A stretch of 64,000 bases of DNA from Roseiarcus sp963775575 (GCA_963775575.1 CAVZJG010000002.1:1302001-1366000); one strand, 5' to 3'; counted from the stretch's first letter, positions 1 to 8,326 are shown. Translations and numbers: made by a program. The notes: generated from the sequence alone by a model not told the origin.

Positions 1-129
1 GGCGTGATGCAGCTTGCGATCGCACTGGCGAACGACGAGGAGCCGCGCCTGCTGTTCGAGTCCCGCTTGACAGGGGAATGGGAGACGCTTCGAGACGCGC
101 TGCGCCAGGCGGCGGGCTCGGCCGCATGA
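1..129 (+). CDS. C-terminal end of an unidentified protein (partial)
   Basis: The frame is open from the first base and ends in TGA, giving a 42-residue tail that reads GVMQLAIALA... and ends ...RQAAGSAA. The start lies outside the window. The tail is acidic and alanine/leucine-rich with no motif I recognise. The TGA is followed by a second in-phase TGA-like context and then about 200 bp with no convincing gene. No function can be given. Confidence 0.45.
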   Translation, partial: GVMQLAIALANDEEPRLLFESRLTGEWETLRDALRQAAGSAA

Positions 130-334
130 TGAGGGCGTCACGGCGACGGGGCGGACGGCGCCTCGAGCCGGAGCGGCCTCGCTGAGCTAAGGACACGCTC
201 CGCGCAAGCCAGCGCCTTCATCTTGGGCGAGGGCGGGCTGCGCCGCGCCGCTTGCCGGGCGGGTCGGAGGCGAAGTCGTCCGCCGCGGCGCCGTCGTTCG
301 CTCACGCCCGCCGGTTCCACAAGAGGAAGCTGAG

Positions 335-544
335 ATGATTTTCACGGTCCCCATTGTCGGCAAGATTCTCGCCGGCTTCGCGGCGTCCGAGGTCGGCGCC
401 GCCCCCGCGGCGCAAGCGACGGACCCGCAGAACGCCAGCGGCGCGGCCGACCCCGTCGACTTCGCCAAGGCCGTCGACGATCTCGATCGGGCGGCCGCCG
501 CCATCATGGCGCAGCACGGCGCGCACGGCGCCGTCAAGAGTTAG
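335..544 (+). CDS. small hypothetical protein
   Basis: A 69-residue product begins MIFTVPIVGK and is rich in Ala, Asp and Pro. It has no cysteine and no clear membrane segment beyond the short hydrophobic start. An AGAGGAAG-like ribosome site lies about 7 bases before the ATG, which is the main reason for believing it. It sits alone, pointing towards the convergent D-lactate dehydrogenase gene. I do not recognise the family; it could be a lineage-specific small protein. Confidence 0.45.
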   Translation: MIFTVPIVGKILAGFAASEVGAAPAAQATDPQNASGAADPVDFAKAVDDLDRAAAAIMAQHGAHGAVKS

Positions 545-609
545 GGCGCTGCGGGGAAGCGATGCCGGCGATTGGCGACGACGCGATTGCGGCGGCCTTC
601 TCTCTCTTC

Positions 610-1626
610 TCAGCCGGGAGCGCGGATGCCGCCTCGCGTGATTTCGTGCGTCAACGGCTTGTTCTCCTCGAAAGCGCTGAGATTGGCCAGCGTCGCGCCG
701 GCGATGTCCGTCAGGGCTTCGCGGGTCAGAAAGCCCATATGCGACGTCACCAGAACGTTGCGGAAGGTCAGCAGCCGGGCCAGGGTGTCGTCGGTCAGAA
801 TGTCGTCGGACAAGTCGCTGTAGAAGACGCTGGCCTCACGCTCATAGACGTCGAGGCCGACGCCGCCGACCCGGCGTTCTTTGAGCGCCGCGATCAAGGC
901 ATCGGTGTCGATCAGGCCGCCGCGGCTGGTGTTGATCACAATGACCCCGGGTTTCATCGCGGCCAAACGCTCGGCGTTGATCAGGTGGTGATTTTCGGGC
1001 GTTAGCGGCGCGTGCAAGGACAGGATGTCGGCCTCCGCGATCACCGTATCGAGCGGGACGAAGCGGATCGGCGGCCCGTCGAGCGAAGGCGCGGTCGGAA
1101 ACGGATCGTAGGCGATAAGGACGCAGCCGAAGCCATGGGCGATGCGCGCAACCTCGCGGCCGATTCGGCCGGCGCCGATCAGGCCCAAGGTCTTGCCGTG
1201 AAGATCGAAGCCGACCAGGCCCTCGACGCTGAAATTGCTGTCGCGGACCCGATTGTACGCTTGCGGAATCCGCCGGACCAACGACAGCAGCAACGCGAAC
1301 ACATAGTCGGCGACCGAATGGGGCGAATAGGTCGGAACATGGACGATTTGCAGCCCCAGCCGGTGCGCCGTCGCCAGATCCAGATTGTTGACGCCGGTGC
1401 AACGCATCGCAATCAGCCGGACGCCCCCCTGGACCAGAATTTTCAGAGTCGCGACGTCGAGCTGGTCGTTCACGAACGGGATCACGGCGGGAAAACCGTG
1501 GGCCAGCGCCGCCGTCGTCGGATCGAGGCGCGATTCCAGGAACGTGAGCTGGTGGCCGAATGGCGCATTGGCGCTGTTCAGCGCGACGCGATCATAATCG
1601 CGACTGTCGAAAACGATGGCTTTCAC
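610..1626 (-). CDS. ldhA: D-lactate dehydrogenase / 2-hydroxyacid dehydrogenase
   Basis: The predicted enzyme is an NAD-dependent D-2-hydroxyacid dehydrogenase that interconverts pyruvate and D-lactate in the cytoplasm. The product of about 338 residues has the family's Rossmann motif GAGRIG at residues 151-156, the NTSRGGLID substrate/NAD segment with the catalytic Arg nearby, and the late SHMGFLTREAL segment carrying the catalytic His. Length and order fit fermentative LdhA rather than the longer glycerate dehydrogenases. I chose the GTG at 1626 (product begins VKAIVFDS) because GGAG precedes it by about 9 bases. A longer frame to 1668 would run into repeat copy A. An inverted repeat at 1785-1803 lies upstream. 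Substrate specificity between lactate and other 2-hydroxyacids is inferred. Confidence 0.85.
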   Translation of the reverse strand: MKAIVFDSRDYDRVALNSANAPFGHQLTFLESRLDPTTAALAHGFPAVIPFVNDQLDVATLKILVQGGVRLIAMRCTGVNNLDLATAHRLGLQIVHVPTYSPHSVADYVFALLLSLVRRIPQAYNRVRDSNFSVEGLVGFDLHGKTLGLIGAGRIGREVARIAHGFGCVLIAYDPFPTAPSLDGPPIRFVPLDTVIAEADILSLHAPLTPENHHLINAERLAAMKPGVIVINTSRGGLIDTDALIAALKERRVGGVGLDVYEREASVFYSDLSDDILTDDTLARLLTFRNVLVTSHMGFLTREALTDIAGATLANLSAFEENKPLTHEITRGGIRAPG

Positions 1627-1653
1627 GAGGGTCGGGCTCCCGCTGGAGTCGGG

Positions 1654-1780
1654 CGAGGGGACGCTCAAGGAACCACATCCGCAAGCGGGCGTACAGTCCC
1701 AAAAAGGCCTGGCCCTTCATGCGCGGTCCGGCGCCGGGCGGCGCTGACCGAATGACGGCGACAGGCGCGCAGCCGCCAGC
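1654..1780. repeat. 127-bp direct repeat, copy A
   Basis: This segment matches 3301-3428 in the same orientation with only four substitutions and one single-base insertion or deletion. It begins CGAGGGGACGCTCAAGG and ends GCCAGC. It lies directly upstream of ldhA. Low-GC DNA begins immediately after it. On the minus strand it reads as a peptide containing AFLGLYARLRM, so it is probably a piece of a once-coding or dispersed repeat. Confidence 0.85.
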
Positions 1781-1784
1781 CCCA

Positions 1785-1803
1785 ATTATGCACTTCGCAT
1801 AAT
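1785..1803. promoter_or_regulatory. inverted repeat upstream of ldhA
   Basis: ATTATGC-ACTTC-GCATAAT is a perfect 7-bp inverted repeat with a 5-base spacer. It lies between the divergent ldhA gene and the small + strand gene at 1879. It has the look of an operator for a dimeric regulator, but no regulator is adjacent and a hairpin role is equally possible. Confidence 0.35.
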
Positions 1804-1878
1804 GTTCGGAAAAATACAAATCGTTGCGGTTCGGTGTCAGATATGCTATTTTTCAGAAATGCGTCAAGGTGGCCAGTT

Positions 1879-2154
1879 ATGAGCGCTCTTCAGATTGGGA
1901 ATATGCCCATGAAAAATGATGCAAGGAAATCCGTACAGCGCGGCGACGGTTCGAACGGAAAGGAGTCGATTGAGCCGCTGCTCAATCGGATCGAAACCGC
2001 GCCGCGCGATGGCACAACCTTTTTGGCGCTTGATCGCCTCGGACATCCGCACATCGTCTGGGGTGACAAGCGGGGGTTCTTCGATGAGCGCGACGGCGAC
2101 AAATGCGCCGAATTGGAATGGTGGGCTCCGATCCCTCGACCACCCACGAAATAA
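1879..2154 (+). CDS. small hypothetical protein of the low-GC islet
   Basis: A 91-residue product contains ETAPRDGTTFLAL followed by ELEWWAPIPRPP. This layout (an 'ETAPRDGT' opening and a Trp-rich 'WWAPIP' end) is common in small phage- or plasmid-borne hypothetical proteins, but I cannot assign a function. The ATG at 1879 is preceded by AAGGTGG at a proper distance, so I prefer it to an in-frame start at 1834. Base composition is lower in GC than the flanks. The gene lies inside the segment bounded by the two 127-bp repeats, converging on the 294-residue gene at 2176. Confidence 0.6.
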   Translation: MSALQIGNMPMKNDARKSVQRGDGSNGKESIEPLLNRIETAPRDGTTFLALDRLGHPHIVWGDKRGFFDERDGDKCAELEWWAPIPRPPTK

Positions 2155-2175
2155 AGAACCAACAGCAAATAGTCC

Positions 2176-3060
2176 TTACAGTTCGGCCTCTAACTTAATA
2201 GAGGCGATGTGACCGCGCAAGTCATCTTTCTTATTCCTGCCCCCTTTATCACAGATCCAGAATCGCATCTTGTGACTTGGTTCTATCCCAAACGGGATTA
2301 TCTCGATCCTCAGGTCATCTTTGTCGAAGTCGATTTTTAGTTGCGGCGCCACATACATCGGCTCTACAGTCAGCAGAACATATGCGCCGCTGTCTTCACG
2401 AAAAACCAACAAATTGCGTCCGTGAACGCGCTGATGAAATTCAAGCTCTGCTTTCGCCTTGTCAATTTGTCTGTGCTCGAATTGACCAGATTTCCGTATT
2501 CCGTGTATAAAATGGTCAGTCATTGCCGGCGGTAAGTTCAGGCAATTTGACACCAATCGCACAACCGCAGAGTAAAGTTCGTAATTCAGCGCTACTCCAT
2601 ACGTTGCTGGCTGTTGAGGATTGGGACCAAGTTCAAACAAAAACGTCACGCGATCTGAGATATGCTCTGGAATGTCTATGGTCACGGCGATATCATGGCG
2701 ATCCTTGTTTTCGTCAAACTTATCTAAAAGAGAAACCCGCGGGATTGAAACAAACCCCACGACATGTACTTTTGTAAGTGAATATAGAGGCTCAATGTGA
2801 ATTGTTTCTTTCCTTTGGCCTGCGGAATAGTAATGAACGACGCCTGTAGTGTGAATGCTAAATCTTGCGCTAGGCAATGCACGGTCAGAATCATCTTCGT
2901 CCGGGATGAATATCCCGTTGCCATTCATCGTCATGCTGCCGCGCTTTGAGCGCGCGTCCCGATCTAAAAATGCCAATAGGGAACCGTCACCGGAGGTTTC
3001 AAACCTCAGGAACCGGTATGTTACGTTGCCTTGTGTCAAAAGAACGCGAGCGGTAGACAT
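2176..3060 (-). CDS. hypothetical protein of the low-GC islet
   Basis: The 294-residue product starts MSTARVLLTQGN. It has no signal peptide and no membrane segment, and is a mixed, mostly beta-like sequence with acidic patches. I recognise no domain. The lower GC and more relaxed codon use set it apart from the genes outside the repeats. It is the largest gene of the islet between repeat copies A and B and converges with the 91-residue gene. The two may be cargo that arrived together. Function unknown. Confidence 0.65.
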   Translation of the reverse strand: MSTARVLLTQGNVTYRFLRFETSGDGSLLAFLDRDARSKRGSMTMNGNGIFIPDEDDSDRALPSARFSIHTTGVVHYYSAGQRKETIHIEPLYSLTKVHVVGFVSIPRVSLLDKFDENKDRHDIAVTIDIPEHISDRVTFLFELGPNPQQPATYGVALNYELYSAVVRLVSNCLNLPPAMTDHFIHGIRKSGQFEHRQIDKAKAELEFHQRVHGRNLLVFREDSGAYVLLTVEPMYVAPQLKIDFDKDDLRIEIIPFGIEPSHKMRFWICDKGGRNKKDDLRGHIASIKLEAEL

Positions 3061-3235
3061 AGGTGCCAGCCAGCAGACAGGTGACGACTATGCAAGAGGA
3101 CAAGGACTTAGTCGAGGAGGAAATCGCGCGTCGAGTGAACGCCGCAGTGTGCCGCGCTCTCCACACTCCCCCCAACGCCGGTTAAAGAGATAGTCGGCAA
3201 AGGGGATCGTGCGATAGCGCAGCGCGAGAGTCGAG

Positions 3236-3367
3236 TCAGAAAAGCGTCTCGATCAAAGCCAAAAGCGCCCTGAGCTTCGCGCGGTTGCGATTGAACCGCT
3301 CGAGGGGACGCTCAAGGAAACACATCCGCAAGCGGGCGTACAGTCCCAAAAAGGCGTGGCTCTTCAT
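3236..3367 (-). pseudogene. 43-codon fragment overlapping repeat copy B
   Basis: The minus-strand frame reads MKSHAFLGLYARLRM, continues FLERPLERFNRNRAKLRAL, and stops after ETLF. The first two thirds lie in repeat copy B; in copy A the same peptide breaks down after FLERPL. It looks like the 3' end of a repeated gene, perhaps a mobile-element protein, of which only the tail remains. Identity unknown. Confidence 0.3.
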
Positions 3368-3428
3368 GCGCGGTCCGGCGCCGGGCGGCGCATGACCGAA
3401 TGACGGCGACAGGCGCGCAGCCCCCAGC
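3301..3428. repeat. 127-bp direct repeat, copy B
   Basis: This is the second copy of the segment at 1654-1780, in direct orientation about 1.65 kb away. It differs at four bases plus one extra A. Together the copies bracket the low-GC genes at 1879-3060. The rest of the 3061-3484 gap contains no gene beyond the small fragment noted at 3236. Confidence 0.85.
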
Positions 3429-3484
3429 GAGGGCGCCGTCGCGATAACCCCGACCCGTCGCCGCCGACTCGGGGCGATCGGGGT

Positions 3485-4309
3485 TCACCGCGCCTTCAAG
3501 CGCAGTCTGACGTCCGCCTCGCCGATCGCGTCGAGCATATCGAGAAACGCGACGCGGAAACTGCCGGGGCGGACCGCCTTTTCGGCGGCCATTTCGCCGG
3601 CGATCCCGTAGATGGCGATGGCCGCCGCCGTCGCGACGAAGGCGTCCGGAGTGAGCGAGGCGAAAGCCGCGACGATCGCCGACAACGCGCAGCCGAGCGC
3701 CGTCACCTTGGCCATCAGCGGCGAGCCGTTGGCGATTTCCACGACGCGTTCGCCGTCGGTGACGAGATCGACGGCCCCGGTCGCGGCGATGACGCAATCC
3801 CGACGCCGGGCGAGCTGGATCGCCAGGCCGCGCGCCGCCCCGGTCTCATGCGCGCTGTCGACGCCCTTCGGCGCCGCGGCGTCCTGGTGCAGCCCCGCGA
3901 TCCGGGCCACGCTCAAAATCTCCGACGCGTTGCCGCGAATGACGGTTGGCCGACGCCGCAGCAATTGCTCGACGGCTTGGTCGCGAAACCGCGTCGCGCC
4001 GACGCCCACGGGATCGAGCACCCATGGCCGCCCGAGCCGATCCGCCGCGGCGGCCGCGGCCTCCATGCTCACGACGAAAGACTTCGACAAGGTTCCGATA
4101 TTGACGACCAACGCGCTGGCGAGCGCGACGAATTCATCCGCCTCTTCCGGCGCATGAACCATCGCCGGAGAGGCGCCGATCGCCAGCAGCGCATTGGCGG
4201 CGACGTCCATCGAAACATAATTGGTCACGGCTTGAACGAGCGGGCGCGACGCGCGCAGGTCCGCCAGGAGGCGGACGGCGGCGTCGGCGAGCGTCTTCGT
4301 GGCGTCCAT
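3485..4309 (-). CDS. thiM: hydroxyethylthiazole kinase
   Basis: ThiM phosphorylates 4-methyl-5-(2-hydroxyethyl)thiazole so that it can be salvaged into thiamine. The 274-residue product has the family landmarks in order: VQAVTNYVSMDVAAN near the start, the ASPAMVHAPEE substrate segment, WVLDPVGVGATRFR, VIRGNASEI, and the catalytic GCALSA-containing C-terminal region. Length is normal (about 260-275). The frame stays open far upstream because of high GC, but homology begins at the ATG at 4309 (MDATKTLADAA). No thiD or thiE is adjacent, so this is an isolated salvage gene. No riboswitch was seen in the short upstream stretch. Confidence 0.9.
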   Translation of the reverse strand: MDATKTLADAAVRLLADLRASRPLVQAVTNYVSMDVAANALLAIGASPAMVHAPEEADEFVALASALVVNIGTLSKSFVVSMEAAAAAADRLGRPWVLDPVGVGATRFRDQAVEQLLRRRPTVIRGNASEILSVARIAGLHQDAAAPKGVDSAHETGAARGLAIQLARRRDCVIAATGAVDLVTDGERVVEIANGSPLMAKVTALGCALSAIVAAFASLTPDAFVATAAAIAIYGIAGEMAAEKAVRPGSFRVAFLDMLDAIGEADVRLRLKAR

Positions 4310-4373
4310 GGGTCGTGGGTTTACCGCGGCGGGTTCGCCGAGTCGAGAAAGGGCGCGGCGGATCGAGGCGCCG

Positions 4374-5312
4374 TCAATCGTCGCGCGATAGCGGGACGGC
4401 GGAGGTCGGCGTCGAATCGATCGGCGCGCCGTCTTCGGCGGGCAGGATCGGCGGCGGCGCCGGGCGGGCGGCGAACGCCTGCAGCGACGGCGGCAGCGCG
4501 CCGGAGGGGCCGCGCAGGTCGAGCGGCCCGGCGCTCGGGCGCAGGCTGGCGCGGGCGACGTCCATCGGCTCGTCGATGTCCGGCGCCGGCGGCAGGCCGT
4601 CGGGACGGCCGGGCGGCGGCATGAGGTCCGGCGGAGGCTGCGGCCGGCAATAGCGGCGCGGGCCGGTGTCGGTCGCGCCGTGCATCGCCAGATCGAGATG
4701 GAAATGGTTGTAATGGAACACGTCGGCGCCGGGGCCGAGCACGGTGGTGAAATGCCGACAGGCGCCGGCGTGGATCTCATGCAGGAACGCCGACTCCGGG
4801 CTGCCGGCCCGCTTCCAGTCGCGCACGATGCTGATCTCGCGCCCGTCCGCGAGCCTGAAGCCGGCGACGTCGATCGCGTTGCCGAAGGCATGTTCCGACA
4901 ATTGCGCTCCGGGAATATTGTCGACGCCGCGGCAGCTATAGGCGCCGAAGGCCTCCAGGCCGACGACGCCGGCGCCGAAGCGCGCCTGGGCAGTGGGTTG
5001 CACGACCTCGGCGAGCCAAGCCTCCAGCGCCGGGATCATCGAGCAATCGATCGTCACCGGCTTGTCGACGCCGACCGTCCCGTCGGCGAGCGCCGACACC
5101 TTGAACGGGCGGGTCATGCCGCAAATGCCGGGGCCGTCGATTTCCGGCTGCGGCGCGACATAAGCGGAGGGGCGGACCCATCCGCGCGACAGGCAGAGGT
5201 CTTCGGCCTGGGTGCGCCAGGCCGGACGCTCCGCCCGCTCGAACCAGCCGCAGCCGGCAAGGGAGAAAAGGGCGAGCACGCCCAACGCCGTCGGCAATAC
5301 GCTACGCGCCAT
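4374..5312 (-). CDS. extensin-family (M15-like) lipoprotein
   Basis: The 312-residue product has a lipoprotein signal: a hydrophobic start then L-A-G-C with the lipidated Cys at about residue 21. The central domain carries SEHAFGNAIDVAGF and FHYNHFHLDLA. These are the His/Asp motifs of the extensin-like C-terminal family related to M15 D-Ala-D-Ala carboxypeptidases, so a peptidoglycan-side role in the periplasm is likely. A Pro-rich, low-complexity tail of about 90 residues follows the domain. The gene is transcribed with thiM and ends about 65 bp before it. Enzymatic activity is inferred from motifs only. Confidence 0.85.
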   Translation of the reverse strand: MARSVLPTALGVLALFSLAGCGWFERAERPAWRTQAEDLCLSRGWVRPSAYVAPQPEIDGPGICGMTRPFKVSALADGTVGVDKPVTIDCSMIPALEAWLAEVVQPTAQARFGAGVVGLEAFGAYSCRGVDNIPGAQLSEHAFGNAIDVAGFRLADGREISIVRDWKRAGSPESAFLHEIHAGACRHFTTVLGPGADVFHYNHFHLDLAMHGATDTGPRRYCRPQPPPDLMPPPGRPDGLPPAPDIDEPMDVARASLRPSAGPLDLRGPSGALPPSLQAFAARPAPPPILPAEDGAPIDSTPTSAVPLSRDD

Positions 5313-5500
5313 GGGCTCAAAATGCGCGCTTTGCCTAAAGAAAACCTAAACCAGAAGCCCGGCCACGGTCGCGCCGCACTTTGCGGGCAAGGGACTGCCG
5401 TTTACGCGGCGGGACGGCGATGCGGAGAAACGGGGCGTTCACGGGCAAGGTTCTGACGCCGACCGGCGAGACCGCCGACCGGCCCTGGCGCGCGCCCGGC

Positions 5501-5935
5501 TCACGCCGCGTCGGGAACGACCGCGATGGTCAGCGTGGCGCCGAGGGCGCGCGCGGCCTCGGCGATCTGGTCGAATTTGGTGCCATGGTCGGGATCGAGC
5601 ACGCGGCGCGCCTCGGTCTCGCTGCGGCCCATCAGCCGGCCGAGTTCGGACTTGGAAATCCCTGCGCGCCGCCACAACACATAAACCGTCGCCTTGGCGG
5701 CGAGGCGCAAGTCGAGCGCGATGGCGATTTCGCCCGGCGGCACGCGCCCGGGCGCATCGAGCTCCTCGCCGTGGCGCATGCGGCTCGCGACCGCGACCTT
5801 GATCGCATCGGCGGCGAGCGCGAGCGCCTCGGCGCGGGTGTCGCCGGAAGTTTGCACCTCGGGCAGATCGCGCACGGCGACGACTTGATCGCCGGCTTGG
5901 TCTTCGTCGATTTTGACGCCATAGATCCAGGGCAT
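5501..5935 (-). CDS. hicB: HicB-family antitoxin
   Basis: The 144-residue protein has an N-terminal HicB-type fold (GDQVVAVRDLPEVQTSGDT, then a helix rich in EALALAADAI) and a C-terminal DNA-binding region with SKSELGRLMGRSETEARRV. It would bind and neutralise HicA and repress their operon. It lies 34 bp downstream of hicA on the same strand, the usual toxin-first order of hicAB. The RHH/HTH tail with 'LDPDHGTKFDQI' resembles HicB proteins that also carry an XRE-like module. Confidence 0.85.
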   Translation of the reverse strand: MPWIYGVKIDEDQAGDQVVAVRDLPEVQTSGDTRAEALALAADAIKVAVASRMRHGEELDAPGRVPPGEIAIALDLRLAAKATVYVLWRRAGISKSELGRLMGRSETEARRVLDPDHGTKFDQIAEAARALGATLTIAVVPDAA

Positions 5936-5969
5936 CGCATTGTCCTCGCGTTAGAGGGAACCACCCCGC

Positions 5970-6173
5970 CTAGATGGCGGCGGGGTCGATTTCGAGTTGC
6001 TTCAGAATTCGCCGAATTCGTCCGGGATTCAGCTTGTCTTGGACGGTCGACTTGCACCCATCGAACTCGATTCGGTAGTGCGATCCCTTGCCCGCCTGCC
6101 GGTCGACCGCGAAGGAGACTCCCTTCTCTTTCGCCAGCGCCCGCAAGGCTCGGATCAGCTGCTCCCGGTTCAT
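5970..6173 (-). CDS. hicA: HicA-family mRNA interferase toxin
   Basis: The 67-residue protein MNREQLIRAL... carries GKGSHYRIEFDG, the HicA motif with the catalytic His inside a double-stranded-RNA-binding-like fold. It would cleave mRNA when free of HicB. I chose the ATG at 6173 because it gives the normal HicA length; a much longer open frame upstream is only a consequence of high GC. It is the first gene of the pair with hicB. The divergent intergenic stretch to 6339 holds an inverted repeat that may be its operator. Confidence 0.85.
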   Translation of the reverse strand: MNREQLIRALRALAKEKGVSFAVDRQAGKGSHYRIEFDGCKSTVQDKLNPGRIRRILKQLEIDPAAI

Positions 6174-6215
6174 TCCCCGGCCCCGTTTTCGATGGCGATT
6201 GATCTCACACAAAAA

Positions 6216-6252
6216 TGTTCGATCTTCAAGCGAAATCGAACAAAAATGTTCG
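6216..6252. promoter_or_regulatory. operator-like inverted and direct repeats
   Basis: TGTTCGAT (6216-6223) and ATCGAACA (6235-6242) form a perfect 8-bp inverted repeat with an 11-base spacer. A further AAAATGTTCG copy follows at 6243-6252. The site is between divergent hicA and the DUF1007-nickel permease operon. It could bind HicB or a metal regulator; sequence alone does not decide. Confidence 0.45.
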
Positions 6253-6338
6253 TGGCTCCGCGCAAGAGGGTAAGAAATTCCTTTGCGGCGATCCGTTTTC
6301 ACAGCAGGACAAGCCCCGACGGTGACGAATCCGCGCCC

Positions 6339-6992
6339 ATGGCCAAGCGCATGAATCGGCTCGCCGCCGCGGGCGTCGCGCTTTGCGCGTGTCTGGCCGC
6401 GAGCGGCGCGCTCGCGCATCCTCACGTCTGGGTGACGGTGCGCAGCCAGATCGCCTTTTCGCCCGACGGCAAGGTCGCCGCGGTGGCGCACGACTGGGTC
6501 TTCGACGAAATGTATTCGTCCTTCGCCACCCAAGGGCTCGCCAAGCCCGGCGAACTCGTCACGCGCGAGACCTTCGCCCCGCTGGCGCAGGAAAACGCCG
6601 GCGGGCTCGCCGCCATCGGCTATTTCACCACCCTCAAGATCGGCGGCAAGGCGGTGGATTTCGGCAACGTCACCGAATATTGGATGGAGGAGCGCCCCGA
6701 CCATCTGGTGACGTTCCACGTCGTCCTTCCCTTGAAGACGCCGGCGCCGCCCGGCAAGTATTTCACCTTGCTGGTCGCCGATCCCGAATATTTCATCGAC
6801 TTCGAATTCGACGACACGGACGCGATCGTCCTTCGTTCGGCGCCGGCGGGCTGCTCGGCTTCGATCGCCAAACCCAAGGCGCTGGAGGACGCGGAGAAAC
6901 AGACCCTCACCGAGTCGTTCTTCAGCGGCCTGGCGCCGGGAACGAATTTCGGCTTCAAGATGGCCAGCCGCGTGATCGTCGCCTGCCCGTGA
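6339..6992 (+). CDS. DUF1007 family periplasmic protein
   Basis: The 217-residue product has a cleavable signal peptide (residues 1 to about 26, ending ASGALA) followed by HPHVWVTVRSQIAF, the histidine-rich opening of DUF1007 proteins. The family is regularly found next to NicO/RcnA nickel-cobalt permeases and is thought to help present metal in the periplasm. Here the permease gene starts inside this gene's stop codon, so the two are translationally coupled. I chose the ATG at 6339 because it gives a proper signal peptide; the frame is open further upstream by chance. Confidence 0.85.
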   Translation: MAKRMNRLAAAGVALCACLAASGALAHPHVWVTVRSQIAFSPDGKVAAVAHDWVFDEMYSSFATQGLAKPGELVTRETFAPLAQENAGGLAAIGYFTTLKIGGKAVDFGNVTEYWMEERPDHLVTFHVVLPLKTPAPPGKYFTLLVADPEYFIDFEFDDTDAIVLRSAPAGCSASIAKPKALEDAEKQTLTESFFSGLAPGTNFGFKMASRVIVACP

Positions 6993-8059
6993 ACCCAACC
7001 CTACGCGCCCTCCCCCTTCGCGCCGTCTCGAGCCTGGCGCTCATCGCCTCCAGCGCGGCGCCCGCGCTCGCCCAACTCGCGCAGCGGCCCTTCTCGGTCG
7101 GCGGCGGCGAAGGCGGTGGGGGGGCGAGCGGCGGCGTGACGGGATGGCTGCTCGCCGAGCAATCCCAACTCACCCATCTCATCGCCGCGCAGGTGAGGGC
7201 GCTGCACGGCGATCCGGCCGCGATGTGGGGCCTTGTCGGCGTCGGCTTCGCCTATGGCGTCTTCCACGCCGCCGGGCCCGGACACGGCAAGGCGGTGATC
7301 GCCTCCTACATGATGGCCAACGATCGTGCGCTGCGGCGCGGCGTCGTCCTGGCGTTTCTGGCGGCGCTGTTGCAGGGCTCGGTCGCGGTCGCGCTGGTCG
7401 GGATCGCCGCGCTGGCTTTCAACGCCACTTCCTCCGAAATGAACCGCGCCGCCGATTGGCTGGCGCTGGCGAGCTACGCCGGCATCGTCGCCATCGGCGC
7501 CTGGCTCTGCTGGACCAAGGGGCGCGCGCTGATCAAGACGCTGCGGGCGCGATTCGCGCGCCGCGCTTCGATCGAGCGCGGGACGCTCTACCAGGGCGCG
7601 CCCTGGCGGCCGGCGGCGAACGGAAACGGCAAAACCGCTTTTCGCGCCGCCGCGCCGGGCTCGCCCGCCGCCGTCAGCGAGGCCGCCGAATGCGGCCATT
7701 CCCATGCGCTCGACCCGGCCGCGCTCGGCGAAGGCTTTTCCTGGCGCGGCGCGGCGGCGACCGTCGTTGCGGCGGGGTCGCGGCCCTGTTCGGGGGCCAT
7801 TCTGGTGCTGGTGTTCGCGCTCGCGCAGGGGCTGTTCGCGGCGGGCGTCGTCGCGACGTTCGCCATGTCGCTGGGAACGGCGCTGACGACGGGCGCGCTC
7901 GCCTGGGCCGCCGTGTTCGCCAAGGCGGTCGCCATGCGCCTGGCGGCGGGCGACGATTCGCGCGTCGCGCTCGCCGCGCGCGGCTTCGAATTCGCCGCCG
8001 CGCTGCTGGTGCTCGCCTTCGGCCTGGCGCTGCTGCTCGGCGCGCAGGGCGGGGCGTGA
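6989..8059 (+). CDS. nickel/cobalt permease, NicO (RcnA/NreB-like) family
   Basis: The protein of about 356 residues starts at a GTG overlapping the upstream TGA. It has an N-terminal signal-like helix, then membrane helices with the signature FHAAGPGHGK (His 93, His 99), a central cytoplasmic loop with GHSHALD, and a second half with SRPCSGAILVLVFAL. These are the marks of the NicO family of Ni/Co transporters. Direction (uptake or export) is not decided by sequence. Coupling to DUF1007 and the urease accessory genes 2.6 kb downstream favours nickel supply. Confidence 0.85.
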   Translation: MNPTLRALPLRAVSSLALIASSAAPALAQLAQRPFSVGGGEGGGGASGGVTGWLLAEQSQLTHLIAAQVRALHGDPAAMWGLVGVGFAYGVFHAAGPGHGKAVIASYMMANDRALRRGVVLAFLAALLQGSVAVALVGIAALAFNATSSEMNRAADWLALASYAGIVAIGAWLCWTKGRALIKTLRARFARRASIERGTLYQGAPWRPAANGNGKTAFRAAAPGSPAAVSEAAECGHSHALDPAALGEGFSWRGAAATVVAAGSRPCSGAILVLVFALAQGLFAAGVVATFAMSLGTALTTGALAWAAVFAKAVAMRLAAGDDSRVALAARGFEFAAALLVLAFGLALLLGAQGGA

Positions 8060-8273
8060 CGCGCGCTGGGGCTACGCGCTGATCGCGCTCCTCGGCTACG
8101 GCTGGGCGCTCGCGATGATCGCCTCCGGCCCGCTGACGCCGGCTCCGTCGGACCCCTTACCCGCATCGCTCGTCGGAAGAAGGGCGGCCTGCCGAATGCC
8201 TTATGCGAGCTTTCGGATTTGCACATTGAGATTCGAAATCTCGGGCGTCCGCTGTGCCTGATCCGTGCTCGGC

Positions 8274-8326
8274 GTCAATGTCACGCCCGCTTTCGCGGGT
8301 TGCTCGCTTCGCTCGCAAACATTGAC
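8274..8326. repeat. cruciform-like palindromic element
   Basis: GTCAATGT at 8274-8281 pairs with ACATTGAC at 8319-8326. Between them lies a small hairpin, CCCGC-TTTC-GCGGG. The nested arrangement resembles the multi-branched intergenic palindromes of alphaproteobacteria. Confidence 0.5.

Noticed and set aside
4321..4891. An upstream in-frame extension of thiM that would give a 468-residue protein
   Set aside because: The extension has Arg/Pro-rich composition and lies antisense or out of frame over the extensin-like gene; ThiM homology begins at 4309 with a normal length.
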